Shown piece by piece: positions 24,468 to 30,465 of a stretch of 30,866 bases of DNA. The notes under the pieces are model-generated. The model was not told where the DNA came from, searched no databases, and worked only from the letters and a program-made list of their open reading frames with translations. The stretch is from a virus, in the IMG/VR virus record IMGVR_UViG_3300019756_000002, positions 1-30,866 of that record. One strand, given 5' to 3'. A program made the translations under genes and the position numbers. Positions within the stretch are counted from its first letter, which is position 1. Each line of letters starts with the position of its first letter.

Positions 24468-25292
24468 ATGTTAGATTTTGATACTTTTTTTGAAAACTAT
24501 CCGGCAACGCCATACAAAATAAGATCGTATGCTAAAGCCAAAGAGGAATTTGATAGAATAAACCCTAGCAAGCAGGAGTTATTAGAGATAATAGCGTCTT
24601 GTGCTAGGGAAAATGAGATTAGGCAGTTTGCTATTGATAACAATAGAGATTATGCCCAAACACCTGACCCATATTTATATTTGAGCGAGCGGCAATACAA
24701 GGCAAAAATACCCACAAAAGAAGAAGTATTGTCATTTCCTCGGACAAAGAAAAGAAACAAACTTGAAAAAGAGGCGATAATGCGCTCGACATTGGCGCAT
24801 GCTGAAAAAGTCATGTTGAGATTCATATTGTCTCTATCAATTAGAGTTGGCAATACGTTTTGGAATTACAATAGCAATAGTATTTTTTTTGAAAAAGGCG
24901 TTGCTCGTGTCAGCGATGAATGGAAGGATGTGTTGAGAAAATATAGTGTTGACGTGATGAGCAATGCCATACATCGACTATCTATCTATAAAGATGCGCC
25001 GCTTAGTAAGCCAATCGAGCTGCCGTTTATTGCGTTTGTGTTGGAAGAAGAGCATAAGTCAAAGCAATTTGTTAAGCTTTCCCCTTCAAAAAAAATGTCA
25101 CCAGTTGATGAGTCTTTGACTTTAATGCGAAGTAAATTTCCGGATTACGATGAGATTATACGGAAGCAAAAAACAGCAAAAGACAAGCTTAGAGCGCATA
25201 TGCAAATGCAGCGGCAGTTAGGCATGTCTCAAAGTAACGAGGAAAAATGCATGCAGATAGCCGACATAATAGACAGAAAAATAGCATCATAG
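24468..25292 (+). CDS. Replication protein (O/DnaT-like, helicase-loader type), tentative
   Basis: A 274-residue protein from ATG 24468 with GGAGG spaced six bases away; an upstream in-frame TTG at 24441 would overlap that site. The N-terminal 80 residues (FDTFFENYPATPYKIRSYAK, then YAQTPDPYLYLSERQY) follow the 'F-YP-(K)-(A)...P-TYL' pattern found in phage replication-initiation proteins and helicase loaders. The remainder is helical and charged, ending in a coil (KQKTAKDKLRAHMQMQRQ). No helicase or polymerase gene occurs elsewhere, so it probably recruits host machinery. Its leader has several GGA triplets around the ribosome-binding site, a possible CsrA target. Confidence 0.6.
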   Translation: MLDFDTFFENYPATPYKIRSYAKAKEEFDRINPSKQELLEIIASCARENEIRQFAIDNNRDYAQTPDPYLYLSERQYKAKIPTKEEVLSFPRTKKRNKLEKEAIMRSTLAHAEKVMLRFILSLSIRVGNTFWNYNSNSIFFEKGVARVSDEWKDVLRKYSVDVMSNAIHRLSIYKDAPLSKPIELPFIAFVLEEEHKSKQFVKLSPSKKMSPVDESLTLMRSKFPDYDEIIRKQKTAKDKLRAHMQMQRQLGMSQSNEEKCMQIADIIDRKIAS

Positions 25293-25531
25293 AAATTAAA
25301 ATGTTCAATTGTAAAGAAATCTTAAAGAAATTTACAAAACATTTACACTTTTCCGCCCCGTATATGTTTGACATGGTTTTTCGAAGTGTGGTACATTAGT
25401 GACTTACCCGTGTCCTGTGGTAGTAAGTTCAATTATATTTAATTTTGTCTGTGTCTTCTGTTGCTTCTGTAAATTAGTTAAGATTAATTCTTATTATTTT
25501 TTGTGTTAGTTCTACGGCTTTTAAAAATATC
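25293..25531 (+). other. Intergenic leader and possible origin region
   Basis: 239 bases without a gene. It begins with an AT-rich section of GTAAAGAAAT/TTACAAAACATTTACA-type near-repeats (25309-25348), continues with a promoter (25368-25397) and a leader hairpin (ACTTAC 25402-25407 with GTAAGT 25423-25428), and holds a 24-base segment (25452-25475) repeated with two changes at the start of the next gene (25533-25556). Its place after the replication gene would suit an origin, but no DnaA box was found. Confidence 0.45.
25368..25397 (+). promoter_or_regulatory. Promoter for the VRR-NUC gene
   Basis: TTGACA (25368-25373), 18-base spacer, TACATT (25392-25397). It would give a leader of about 130 bases before the ATG at 25532. 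No copy of the phage operator is present. Confidence 0.65.
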
Positions 25532-25894
25532 ATGTCCTCTGTTGCTTCTGAAAATTTTAAAGAGTTTGATATACAGTGTATATATAAGCAGTGGTTTGAT
25601 ATTCAATATCCGCTGTGTCTTATGTGGCATACTCCGAATGGTGGTTACAGACGTAAATTCGAAGGCTTAAGGCTAAAAAGAAGTGGGGTTGTTGCTGGAG
25701 TCCCAGATATATTTGTGGCTGAACCAAAAGGTGAGAAAAGCGGTCTTTTTATTGAGTTAAAGACAAAAAAAGGGAAACCAACAAAATCACAACAATCAAT
25801 GCTTGATGCGTTAAATAGCCGTGGATACAAGGCTGTTGTTTGTCATTCTATAGATGAGGCAATGGGTGAAACAAAAAAATATCTTGACTCTTAA
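25532..25894 (+). CDS. VRR-NUC domain nuclease
   Basis: A 120-residue single-domain nuclease of the VRR-NUC branch of the PD-(D/E)XK superfamily. Catalytic pattern: D59 in AGVPDIFV, E75-x-K77 in GLFIELKTKKG, then Q87 in KPTKSQ. The HTPNGGYR motif (33-40) is also typical of phage stand-alone VRR-NUC proteins, some of which act on flap or branched DNA, including Holliday-junction-like substrates. Placed after the replication gene, it may process replication or recombination intermediates before packaging. The start has no ribosome-binding site. A terminator lies about 50 bases after the stop. Confidence 0.9.
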   Translation: MSSVASENFKEFDIQCIYKQWFDIQYPLCLMWHTPNGGYRRKFEGLRLKRSGVVAGVPDIFVAEPKGEKSGLFIELKTKKGKPTKSQQSMLDALNSRGYKAVVCHSIDEAMGETKKYLDS

Positions 25895-25946
25895 TGTGTA
25901 TCTAAATAAAATATCACCACAACCAACTCGTTAGGCCAATGGCCAT

Positions 25947-25994
25947 GCCTCCTCAGCATCCAACTTTATCCCAAAAGGCTGGGGAGGGCTTTTT
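25947..25994 (+). terminator. Rho-independent terminator after VRR-NUC
   Basis: GCCTCCTCAGC (25947-25957) pairs with GCTGGGGAGGGC (25978-25989) through eleven pairs with one bulged G and one G-U, around a 20-base loop, and is followed by TTTTT (25990-25994). It separates the plus-strand replication unit from the converging minus-strand accessory operon, whose last stop is at 25998. Confidence 0.82.
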
Positions 25995-25997
25995 AAT

Positions 25998-26228
25998 TTA
26001 TTTTGATTTTTGAGGCTCAACATAGCACTCATCACAAATACACCCAATAACATCACCACCCAGAAACGTAATGTAAAGTTGTTTTCGCATAATTCCTAGA
26101 TATGCTGGTATTGTCAAACCACAACTTTCGCATTCAAGCATCTCATCCACGGTTTTAATGAATTCAAAATCTTCATTGTCGCTGTTTTTAACAACGATGC
26201 CTACGTTGCAATAACCTTCACCTAACAT
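25998..26228 (-). CDS. Small zinc-ribbon-like protein
   Basis: A 76-residue protein with AGGAG before ATG. Two cysteine pairs, CESC (about 33-36) and CDEC (about 65-68, preceded by C63), are about 30 residues apart and could bind one zinc ion. Between them is a hydrophobic strand region (KQLYITFLGGDVIGCI). No nucleic-acid-binding basic patch is obvious, so protein binding is as likely. It is the last gene of the minus-strand accessory operon. Confidence 0.75.
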   Translation of the reverse strand: MLGEGYCNVGIVVKNSDNEDFEFIKTVDEMLECESCGLTIPAYLGIMRKQLYITFLGGDVIGCICDECYVEPQKSK

Positions 26229-26248
26229 TTTAATTTCTCCTGTTTTAT

Positions 26249-26890
26249 TTATTTTGCATTATACTGCGATAGCCCTTTCAATATTACTCCGTATAGTTCT
26301 ATTTCAGATTTACTGTAACGATGTTTTCTACCTAACTTTTCATAGCTTTCTATCCAATCATCTATTTCCATTCCTTCACATCCTATTTGACAATATCTGT
26401 TATGAGGAGTATAGAATCCAAATCCTTTCCCAAGGGAAAAATACATTATTCCCTTTGTGTCTTTAAATGTTGCTGTTGATAGTCTTGCGCCTCTTAAATC
26501 AGCTCCAGTTAAGTCAGCTCCACTTAAATCAGCTAAATGAAAATTTGCTTTGCTTAGATTTGCATATCTAAGATTAGCATGCCATAAATGAGAGCCCCAT
26601 AAATCAGCTCCCGATAAATTAGCTCTTCTTAAATTAGCGTAGATTAAATTTGTTGAAAATAAATCAGCCCCATCAAGATTGCAATTTGATAAATCAGCAT
26701 TTTTTAACCTTGCATGCTTTAAATTAGACCCTGTTAAATTTGCATATTTTAAATTTACACAACTTAGGTATGAGTTATTAAGATCATATCCGCTTAATAA
26801 TGCTTGTTTTCCTGATTTCCTGTTTGATTCAAGCCATTTTTCATGTGAAATAAGTATTTTACTTAGTTTATTTAATGGTATTTTTTTCAT
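26249..26890 (-). CDS. Pentapeptide-repeat protein A
   Basis: A 213-residue protein. An N-terminal cap (SHEKWLESNRKSGKQALLSG) leads into about twenty A(D/N)Lxx units between residues 35 and 145 (NLKYANLTGSNLKHARLKNA, NLSGADLWGS, ADLTGADLRGA), predicted to form a right-handed four-sided beta helix. The C-terminal 65 residues form a separate conserved domain (GFYTPHNRYCQIGCE, then IDDWIESYEKLG and YSKSEIELYG). Some pentapeptide proteins mimic DNA and act on gyrase; whether this one does cannot be seen. It overlaps its paralogue by 23 bases. Confidence 0.92.
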   Translation of the reverse strand: MKKIPLNKLSKILISHEKWLESNRKSGKQALLSGYDLNNSYLSCVNLKYANLTGSNLKHARLKNADLSNCNLDGADLFSTNLIYANLRRANLSGADLWGSHLWHANLRYANLSKANFHLADLSGADLTGADLRGARLSTATFKDTKGIMYFSLGKGFGFYTPHNRYCQIGCEGMEIDDWIESYEKLGRKHRYSKSEIELYGVILKGLSQYNAK

Positions 26891-27434
26891 TTTCCACTCG
26901 CCATGGTTTATGTTTAGATAATGCTTTTAATATTTTGCCGTATAATTTTATTTCAAATTTGCTGTAGTCATAATATTTTCCTATTTCTTTATAACGCTTA
27001 ACCCATTTGTCTATTCTCATGTATTCACATCCTATCTGGCAATACCTGTTGTGTGGGGTGTAAAACCCAGAGTGATTGCCGAGAAAAAAACACAAAATCC
27101 CTTTTGTGTGATGAAATTTTGCCCCCCTTAAATCAGCCCCCCTTAAATTAACACCAGTTAAATTAGCAAAACTTAGGTCAGCATTGCTTAAATTTGCATA
27201 ACTTAAATCAGTTCCTTTCAAGTCAGCATAAGACAAATTGGAATTTGATAAATCAGAGAAATTTAATTTTACATTTATTACGTCTGCATATCTCAAATCA
27301 ACCCCTTTTAAGTTAGCAGAATTTAAATCATATTTGTTTAAATTTACGCAAGATCCTAACTTTTCATTTTCATCAAGCCATTTTGTATGTAGCTCTATTA
27401 TTGCGTCTAGTTTTTCTTGTGTTATTTTTATCAT
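26868..27434 (-). CDS. Pentapeptide-repeat protein B
   Basis: A 188-residue paralogue of the next gene in the operon: the same N-cap (IELHTKWLDENEKLGSCVNL), about sixteen repeats (NLSYADLKGTDLSYANLSNA, NLRGADLRGAKF) and the same C-terminal domain (GFYTPHNRYCQIGCE, IDKWVKRYKEIG, YSKFEIKLYG). The C-terminal domain is conserved better than the repeats, so it probably has a specific partner or activity. It starts in an ATGA overlap with the preceding gene and has AAGGA upstream. The regular 15-base DNA periodicity is a consequence of the protein repeats. Confidence 0.92.
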   Translation of the reverse strand: MIKITQEKLDAIIELHTKWLDENEKLGSCVNLNKYDLNSANLKGVDLRYADVINVKLNFSDLSNSNLSYADLKGTDLSYANLSNADLSFANLTGVNLRGADLRGAKFHHTKGILCFFLGNHSGFYTPHNRYCQIGCEYMRIDKWVKRYKEIGKYYDYSKFEIKLYGKILKALSKHKPWRVENEKNTIK

Positions 27435-27700
27435 AATGTTTTCCTTAAAATATAATTGGTTATGTCAGAGCAAGAGTCAGTTGTGCATGGTGAAAAATTG
27501 TGATCATAAGTTGAATTATCTGTGTAATGATAAGCCGGCAATGAGTAGCCATCAGGCATATTTATTTTCATCATCTCTACAGTACAAGCTCCAAACATGT
27601 TTACTTTTTTCCCATATGCCCGCGGCATTTTTCTTTTTACTGCCCTGTAAACTCTTAATCTCTCTATATCAGAAATTTTATCTATATTTTCGTGTGTCAT
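27431..27700 (-). CDS. Hypothetical accessory protein
   Basis: An 89-residue protein overlapping the preceding gene by 23 bases and the following start by ATGA. It begins with an acidic helical stretch (ENIDKISDIERLRVYRAVKR), then a basic patch and a cysteine/histidine-containing C-terminus (HYTDNSTYDHNFSPCTTDSC). I recognise no family. The tight overlaps support a real gene. Confidence 0.75.
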   Translation of the reverse strand: MTHENIDKISDIERLRVYRAVKRKMPRAYGKKVNMFGACTVEMMKINMPDGYSLPAYHYTDNSTYDHNFSPCTTDSCSDITNYILRKTL

Positions 27701-28097
27701 ATTTTTCTCCGGTTATTGGGTTTAAATTAAACAGGTCTGTAGTTAAAGCTACGTATTTTTCAAAAAATCTTGGAGATAATTTATCTATTACTAACCAGAT
27801 GTCACTCATTACCTGAAAATTTGTGAAGTTACCTTTGTATTCGTAAGCTCTTGTTAAGCATACGTTTATTATTCTTCCGGCATCATAAATACACTCGTCA
27901 ATGTTCGACAAATCTAATTCTACATCTGTGGGCAATCTTTCTGAAATTTCTATCAAAAAATCAATGTCTTCTTTCGACAAATCTAAGTCTATATGCTGGC
28001 AATCTTTTTCTAAAATTTTTATCAAAAAATTAATGTCTTCTACTGCCCTCTCTGCCATAATTAATTGTAAATAGTAAAATTCTTTTAGTTTTATCAT
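27678..28097 (-). CDS. Hypothetical protein with 23-residue tandem duplication
   Basis: A 139-residue acidic, helical protein starting in an ATGA overlap with the HTH gene. An in-frame 69-base duplication (27907-27975 and 27976-28044) gives two copies of a DxxFLIxIxE...D(L/V)(D/E)LDLS unit (DINFLIKILEKDCQHIDLDL and DIDFLIEISERLPTDVELDL). The copies have diverged at the protein level, so the duplication is not brand-new. No known domain. Confidence 0.78.
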   Translation of the reverse strand: MIKLKEFYYLQLIMAERAVEDINFLIKILEKDCQHIDLDLSKEDIDFLIEISERLPTDVELDLSNIDECIYDAGRIINVCLTRAYEYKGNFTNFQVMSDIWLVIDKLSPRFFEKYVALTTDLFNLNPITGEKYDTRKYR

Positions 28098-28330
28098 TTT
28101 TTATTCCCCATTGTTGATTCTGATGTTGTTTTGTATGTTGGTTTGTTTTTTACCCATTCATCGAGTTCAATTCGGCGATATCTTACTGCGCGACCTATTT
28201 TTATGAAAGGTGGCGATTCAATTTTTCCGCCTTTCACGCCAAGAACTCGCAATTGGTTCAAATATGATGCGCTTAATCCTAAATAGTTTGCTGCCTCTGC
28301 AGTAGTTAATAATTTTTTGTGATCACTCAT
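28094..28330 (-). CDS. AlpA/excisionase-like winged-HTH DNA-binding protein
   Basis: A 78-residue protein with the MerR-type HTH_17 signature: LLTTAEAANYLGLSASYLNQ (7-26), then a wing containing PPFIKIGRAVRYRRIELDEW (40-59). Such proteins serve as excisionases or as transcription regulators. As no integrase is recognisable in this genome, a regulatory role is likelier here. It lies in the operon controlled by the operator-bearing promoter at 29095-29123 and is downstream of the disturbed region at 28368-28587, which may affect its transcription. Confidence 0.85.
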   Translation of the reverse strand: MSDHKKLLTTAEAANYLGLSASYLNQLRVLGVKGGKIESPPFIKIGRAVRYRRIELDEWVKNKPTYKTTSESTMGNKK

Positions 28331-28367
28331 TGTTTTCTCTTTTGGTTAATAGATTAATTAATTATAA

Positions 28368-28394
28368 TTGGCCTAGTGATAAGGTTCGCCCGAT
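28368..28394. repeat. 27-bp direct repeat, copy 1
   Basis: Exact 27-base match to 28561-28587, period 193. It begins TTGGCCTAGTGATAAGG and ends TTCGCCCGAT. Here it encodes the start of the holin-like fragment (DKVRPI). The repeat flanks foreign-looking, GC-richer DNA. Confidence 0.95.
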
Positions 28395-28569
28395 CATCAC
28401 CTATGCGTTTTTCATTCTGTTCGCCACGGTCAAAACTGCTGCACTGTTCAAGCTATTGGATCAGGGTGTCGGAATTACCGACGGACTGATTGCCGTTTGG
28501 GACGCTGAAACGCAGGCGTTATTTGCCGCTGTCATGTCCTTCTGGTTCGGTCAACGCGCCTTGGCCTAG
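28378..28569 (+). pseudogene. Fragment of a GTA/3TM-type holin gene, foreign composition
   Basis: In frame from 28378 to the TAG at 28567-28569 this encodes 63 residues (DKVRPIITYAFFILFATVKT, then LKLLDQ-type loop, ALFAAVMSFWFGQRALA). It matches the C-terminal two-thirds of three-membrane-segment holins of the GTA_holin_3TM type ('RPxITYAF' and 'FWFGxRAL'). The N-terminal part, a ribosome-binding site and a start are missing. By hand count 87 of 166 inner bases (28395-28560) are G or C, far above its surroundings. The stop is followed at once by TGA and TAA. It is either a recent patch of foreign DNA or an assembly chimera, and probably not functional. Confidence 0.7.
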
Positions 28570-29049
28570 TGATAAGGTTCGCCCGATATACGGCCAGCTC
28601 TCCTCTAATTTACGTTCATAAAGTTCAATTTCCATTTTTATTTCATCCATTTTTAGGTTTTTAGTAGCATTATGCAATTCTTTTTCTGTTAATTTAACGT
28701 TTTCCATTTTTGAAATCGTTTTAAATAAGCTCCATTCATCCATTAATTTCCCATTATCGTCAGTAACTTCAAAATCAAGATCAAATTTCCAGAGACAGTT
28801 TAGCCAAAAATAGCTGCTGTCTAGGTCGAAATCAAATTTTGCGTTTGTTATACACCCTAACCATACTATTTTTGCATCTATGTGTAAATTAACTATCTTA
28901 TTGTCTATTTTAAACATTAAATTTTTTATTAAATGTCCACTTCCTACTTTTATTGTTTGGCTTTTATATTCAAGTCGATAATTTAATTCAATCGATGTTT
29001 TTGCAGACTCTAACGCTTCTACTAGGTCGTTTATTTTGACGTTTCTCAT
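28519..29049 (-). CDS. Hypothetical protein, first gene of accessory operon, altered C-terminus
   Basis: A 176-residue protein from the ATG at 29049 with AGGAG spaced seven bases away; an upstream in-frame ATG (29103) would precede the predicted transcript start. The body (VEALESAKTSIELNYRLEYK, then FDLDSSYFWLNCLWKFDLDF) looks alpha/beta, without a known family. The last 13 residues (GALTEPEGHDSGK) are encoded by the inserted holin fragment read antisense. If the 193-base unit is removed, the gene ends at once ...LSLGQL-stop, which is likely the ancestral C-terminus. Confidence 0.75.
   Translation of the reverse strand: MRNVKINDLVEALESAKTSIELNYRLEYKSQTIKVGSGHLIKNLMFKIDNKIVNLHIDAKIVWLGCITNAKFDFDLDSSYFWLNCLWKFDLDFEVTDDNGKLMDEWSLFKTISKMENVKLTEKELHNATKNLKMDEIKMEIELYERKLEESWPYIGRTLSLGQGALTEPEGHDSGK
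28561..28587. repeat. 27-bp direct repeat, copy 2
   Basis: Second copy of the 28368-28394 repeat. On the minus strand it encodes residues near the C-terminus of the operon's first gene (IGRTLSLGQ). On the plus strand it carries the holin fragment's terminal ALA codons and consecutive TAG, TGA and TAA stops. Confidence 0.95.
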
Positions 29050-29094
29050 TTTTGCTTCTCCTGTCTTGTTTTGTTTTGTTGTTTCAGTGTTTGT

Positions 29095-29123
29095 AGTGTA
29101 CACACAATCAGAACAGGCGTAAA
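29095..29123 (-). promoter_or_regulatory. Operator-bearing promoter of the minus-strand accessory operon
   Basis: Read on the minus strand: TTTACG (29123-29118), 17-base spacer, TACACT (29100-29095). The dyad TGTACACACAATCAGAACA (29097-29115) lies in exactly the same register as in the csrA-recET promoter, and the -10 hexamers are identical. Confidence 0.78.
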
Positions 29124-29188
29124 CTCCTTTTTGTTGTTTAATTTTGCTTTTTTGAAAATATTTTTCGACTTTTGGTGTTCACTCGTTG

Positions 29189-29217
29189 TTGACACTTGAG
29201 TTATCGTTTGTTATATT
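29189..29217 (+). promoter_or_regulatory. Promoter of the small terminase gene
   Basis: TTGACA (29189-29194), 17-base spacer, TATATT (29212-29217), a near-consensus sigma70 site about 90 bases before the ATG. It is divergent from the accessory promoter at 29095 and has no CAGAACA operator, so it may be independent of the repressor. Confidence 0.75.
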
Positions 29218-29307
29218 AATTTACGCTCACAGCTAAATTTGCTGACTCCACTCCTGACGGTATGTTGATAAACTAGTTGTGGGCTCATAAATAAAGTATA
29301 AAAACAA

Positions 29308-29784
29308 ATGAAAATGAAGCCTAGGCCAGTTGATACGTTATTAATTCTTAACGAGAAAGAAGAAGCATTTGTTCAAGAATATGCCCGAACCGGCGTCGGG
29401 AGTAAATCGTATATTGCAACTGTAAATCCTGAAATTTCCTTGCGTTCAGCAGAAGCGAGCGCGCGCAATTATTTGGCTAAACCACGTGTTAAAAAACGGC
29501 TGGAGCAGGTTTTGAAAATCAAAAAACAAATTAGCAACGAATCTATTAAGAAAAAATTTAAATTGAGTATTGATGAGGTTGTCGAGGATGTTTACAACAT
29601 TGCAAAAACATCAACAGAGACTACAAACAATAGATTAAAGGCATACGATATGTTGTTTAGAAAGCTTGGTCTTTATCAAGACAAATCTGTCAATATCAAT
29701 TTAGACACAAACACAGTCACAGTAAATCACGTCAGCGTTGAGCGCCCCTCAAACGACAGAGCTGCTATTGAGATATTAGAATAG
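29308..29784 (+). CDS. terS: Terminase small subunit
   Basis: A 158-residue protein that should recognise the packaging site and stimulate TerL. The N-terminal half has the Terminase_2-type pattern (LNEKEEAFVQEYARTGVGSK, then SAEASARNYLAKPRVKKRLE) forming an HTH DNA-binding domain. A central oligomerisation helix follows (IDEVVEDVYNIAKTSTETTN), with a beta-strand tail (VNINLDTNTVTVNHVSVE) that would contact the large subunit. In P22-type phages the pac site often lies within this gene. It has its own promoter and no strong ribosome-binding site. Confidence 0.88.
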   Translation: MKMKPRPVDTLLILNEKEEAFVQEYARTGVGSKSYIATVNPEISLRSAEASARNYLAKPRVKKRLEQVLKIKKQISNESIKKKFKLSIDEVVEDVYNIAKTSTETTNNRLKAYDMLFRKLGLYQDKSVNINLDTNTVTVNHVSVERPSNDRAAIEILE

Positions 29785-29791
29785 ATATTAG

Positions 29792-29820
29792 TTGACTGGC
29801 GTTCTGATTTTCAGTACAAT
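29792..29820 (+). promoter_or_regulatory. Operator-bearing promoter of the terS-terL accessory cassette
   Basis: TTGACT (29792-29797), 17-base spacer, TACAAT (29815-29820). The dyad at 29800-29818, read on the minus strand as TGTACTGAAAATCAGAACG, is the best left-half match of the set and sits in the same register as the minus-strand sites. It starts 8 bases after the terS stop. Confidence 0.8.
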
Positions 29821-29898
29821 ACAGCAACAATAAAAATTACGAAAATATTTCTCAGATTTTTTTTGTTAATTTTAGATTAATTGTTAATTAGGTGGTTA

Positions 29899-29997
29899 TT
29901 GATTTCTGAAAAAACAAAAATTGAATCGCCATCGTCTGTTTTGTCATGCGAGCAACTTGACAGGCTCAAGGGCTGGACATTTAAAAATGACAAATAA
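29899..29997 (+). CDS. Possible short ORF with TTG start
   Basis: Thirty-two codons from TTG 29899, preceded by AGGTGG three bases away, encoding a protein-like sequence with SPSSVLSCEQLDRLKGWTF. It lies in the 195-base gap between the operator-bearing promoter and the pentapeptide gene. The short spacing and the rare start keep it doubtful; it may be a remnant or a leader peptide. Confidence 0.3.
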   Translation: MISEKTKIESPSSVLSCEQLDRLKGWTFKNDK

Positions 29998-30015
29998 ACT
30001 TTAAGGTTATTAAAA

Positions 30016-30465
30016 ATGTTTGATCGCGCAGATTCAGAATACCATAAGTTACCGTTTGTGACTGATGTTGTACTGAGTAGGCGCAAATTTGCAAAATCAT
30101 TAATCGACCACCACCATTGGTTAGTTGGCAAAGGTGGTGCTAAGGCTAGTTTTAAAGGTGAATACATCAGAAGTTTTCCCAGGGTTGTTAATAATTTGTC
30201 AGGTATTGACTTTAGAGATGCGTACATGAAGGATTTATGTTGGAAGTCTATAATTATGCTTTATTCTGATTTGCGTGGCGCGTACATTGTAGATTGTGAC
30301 CTAAGCAGAACTGATTTTAGTTTTTCAAAAATGTGTGGTGCATATTTCAGGAATTGCAATTTAGATTATGCTAATTTTAGGGGTTGCGATATAAGATGCA
30401 CCACGTTTGTTGGTATCGATATGACATTCACAAAACTAGAAAGGGAATATAAAAATGATTCCTGA
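30016..30465 (+). CDS. Pentapeptide-repeat protein C
   Basis: A 149-residue protein with AAGG before ATG. It shares the N-terminal cap style of proteins A and B (SLIDHHHWLVGKGGAKASFK) and has about a dozen repeats between residues 65 and 140 (GIDFRDAYMKDLCWKS, DLRGAYIVDCDLSRTDFSFS, NCNLDYANFRGCDI). It lacks their C-terminal domain. Repeats are F- and C-rich. It overlaps the next gene by 11 bases and is the first well-supported gene after the operator-bearing promoter. Confidence 0.85.
   Translation: MFDRADSEYHKLPFVTDVVLSRRKFAKSLIDHHHWLVGKGGAKASFKGEYIRSFPRVVNNLSGIDFRDAYMKDLCWKSIIMLYSDLRGAYIVDCDLSRTDFSFSKMCGAYFRNCNLDYANFRGCDIRCTTFVGIDMTFTKLEREYKNDS

Noticed and set aside
25285-25314. Minus-strand promoter (TTTACA, 18 bases, TATGAT) giving antisense RNA to the replication gene
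   Set aside because: Plausible boxes, but AT-rich DNA gives such matches by chance, and no operator or gene supports it.
26480-27330. Regular short repeats resembling a CRISPR array or satellite
   Set aside because: The 15-base period, variable units and continuous reading frames come from pentapeptide-repeat coding; there are no constant repeats with unique spacers.
27238-27816. 192-codon plus-strand frame
   Set aside because: It lies antisense to two overlapping minus-strand genes, and no ribosome-binding site was seen.
28330-28569. Intact 79-codon holin gene starting at 28330
   Set aside because: The first 16 codons are antisense of the HTH gene start and non-coding DNA; only the part from about 28378 is holin-like.
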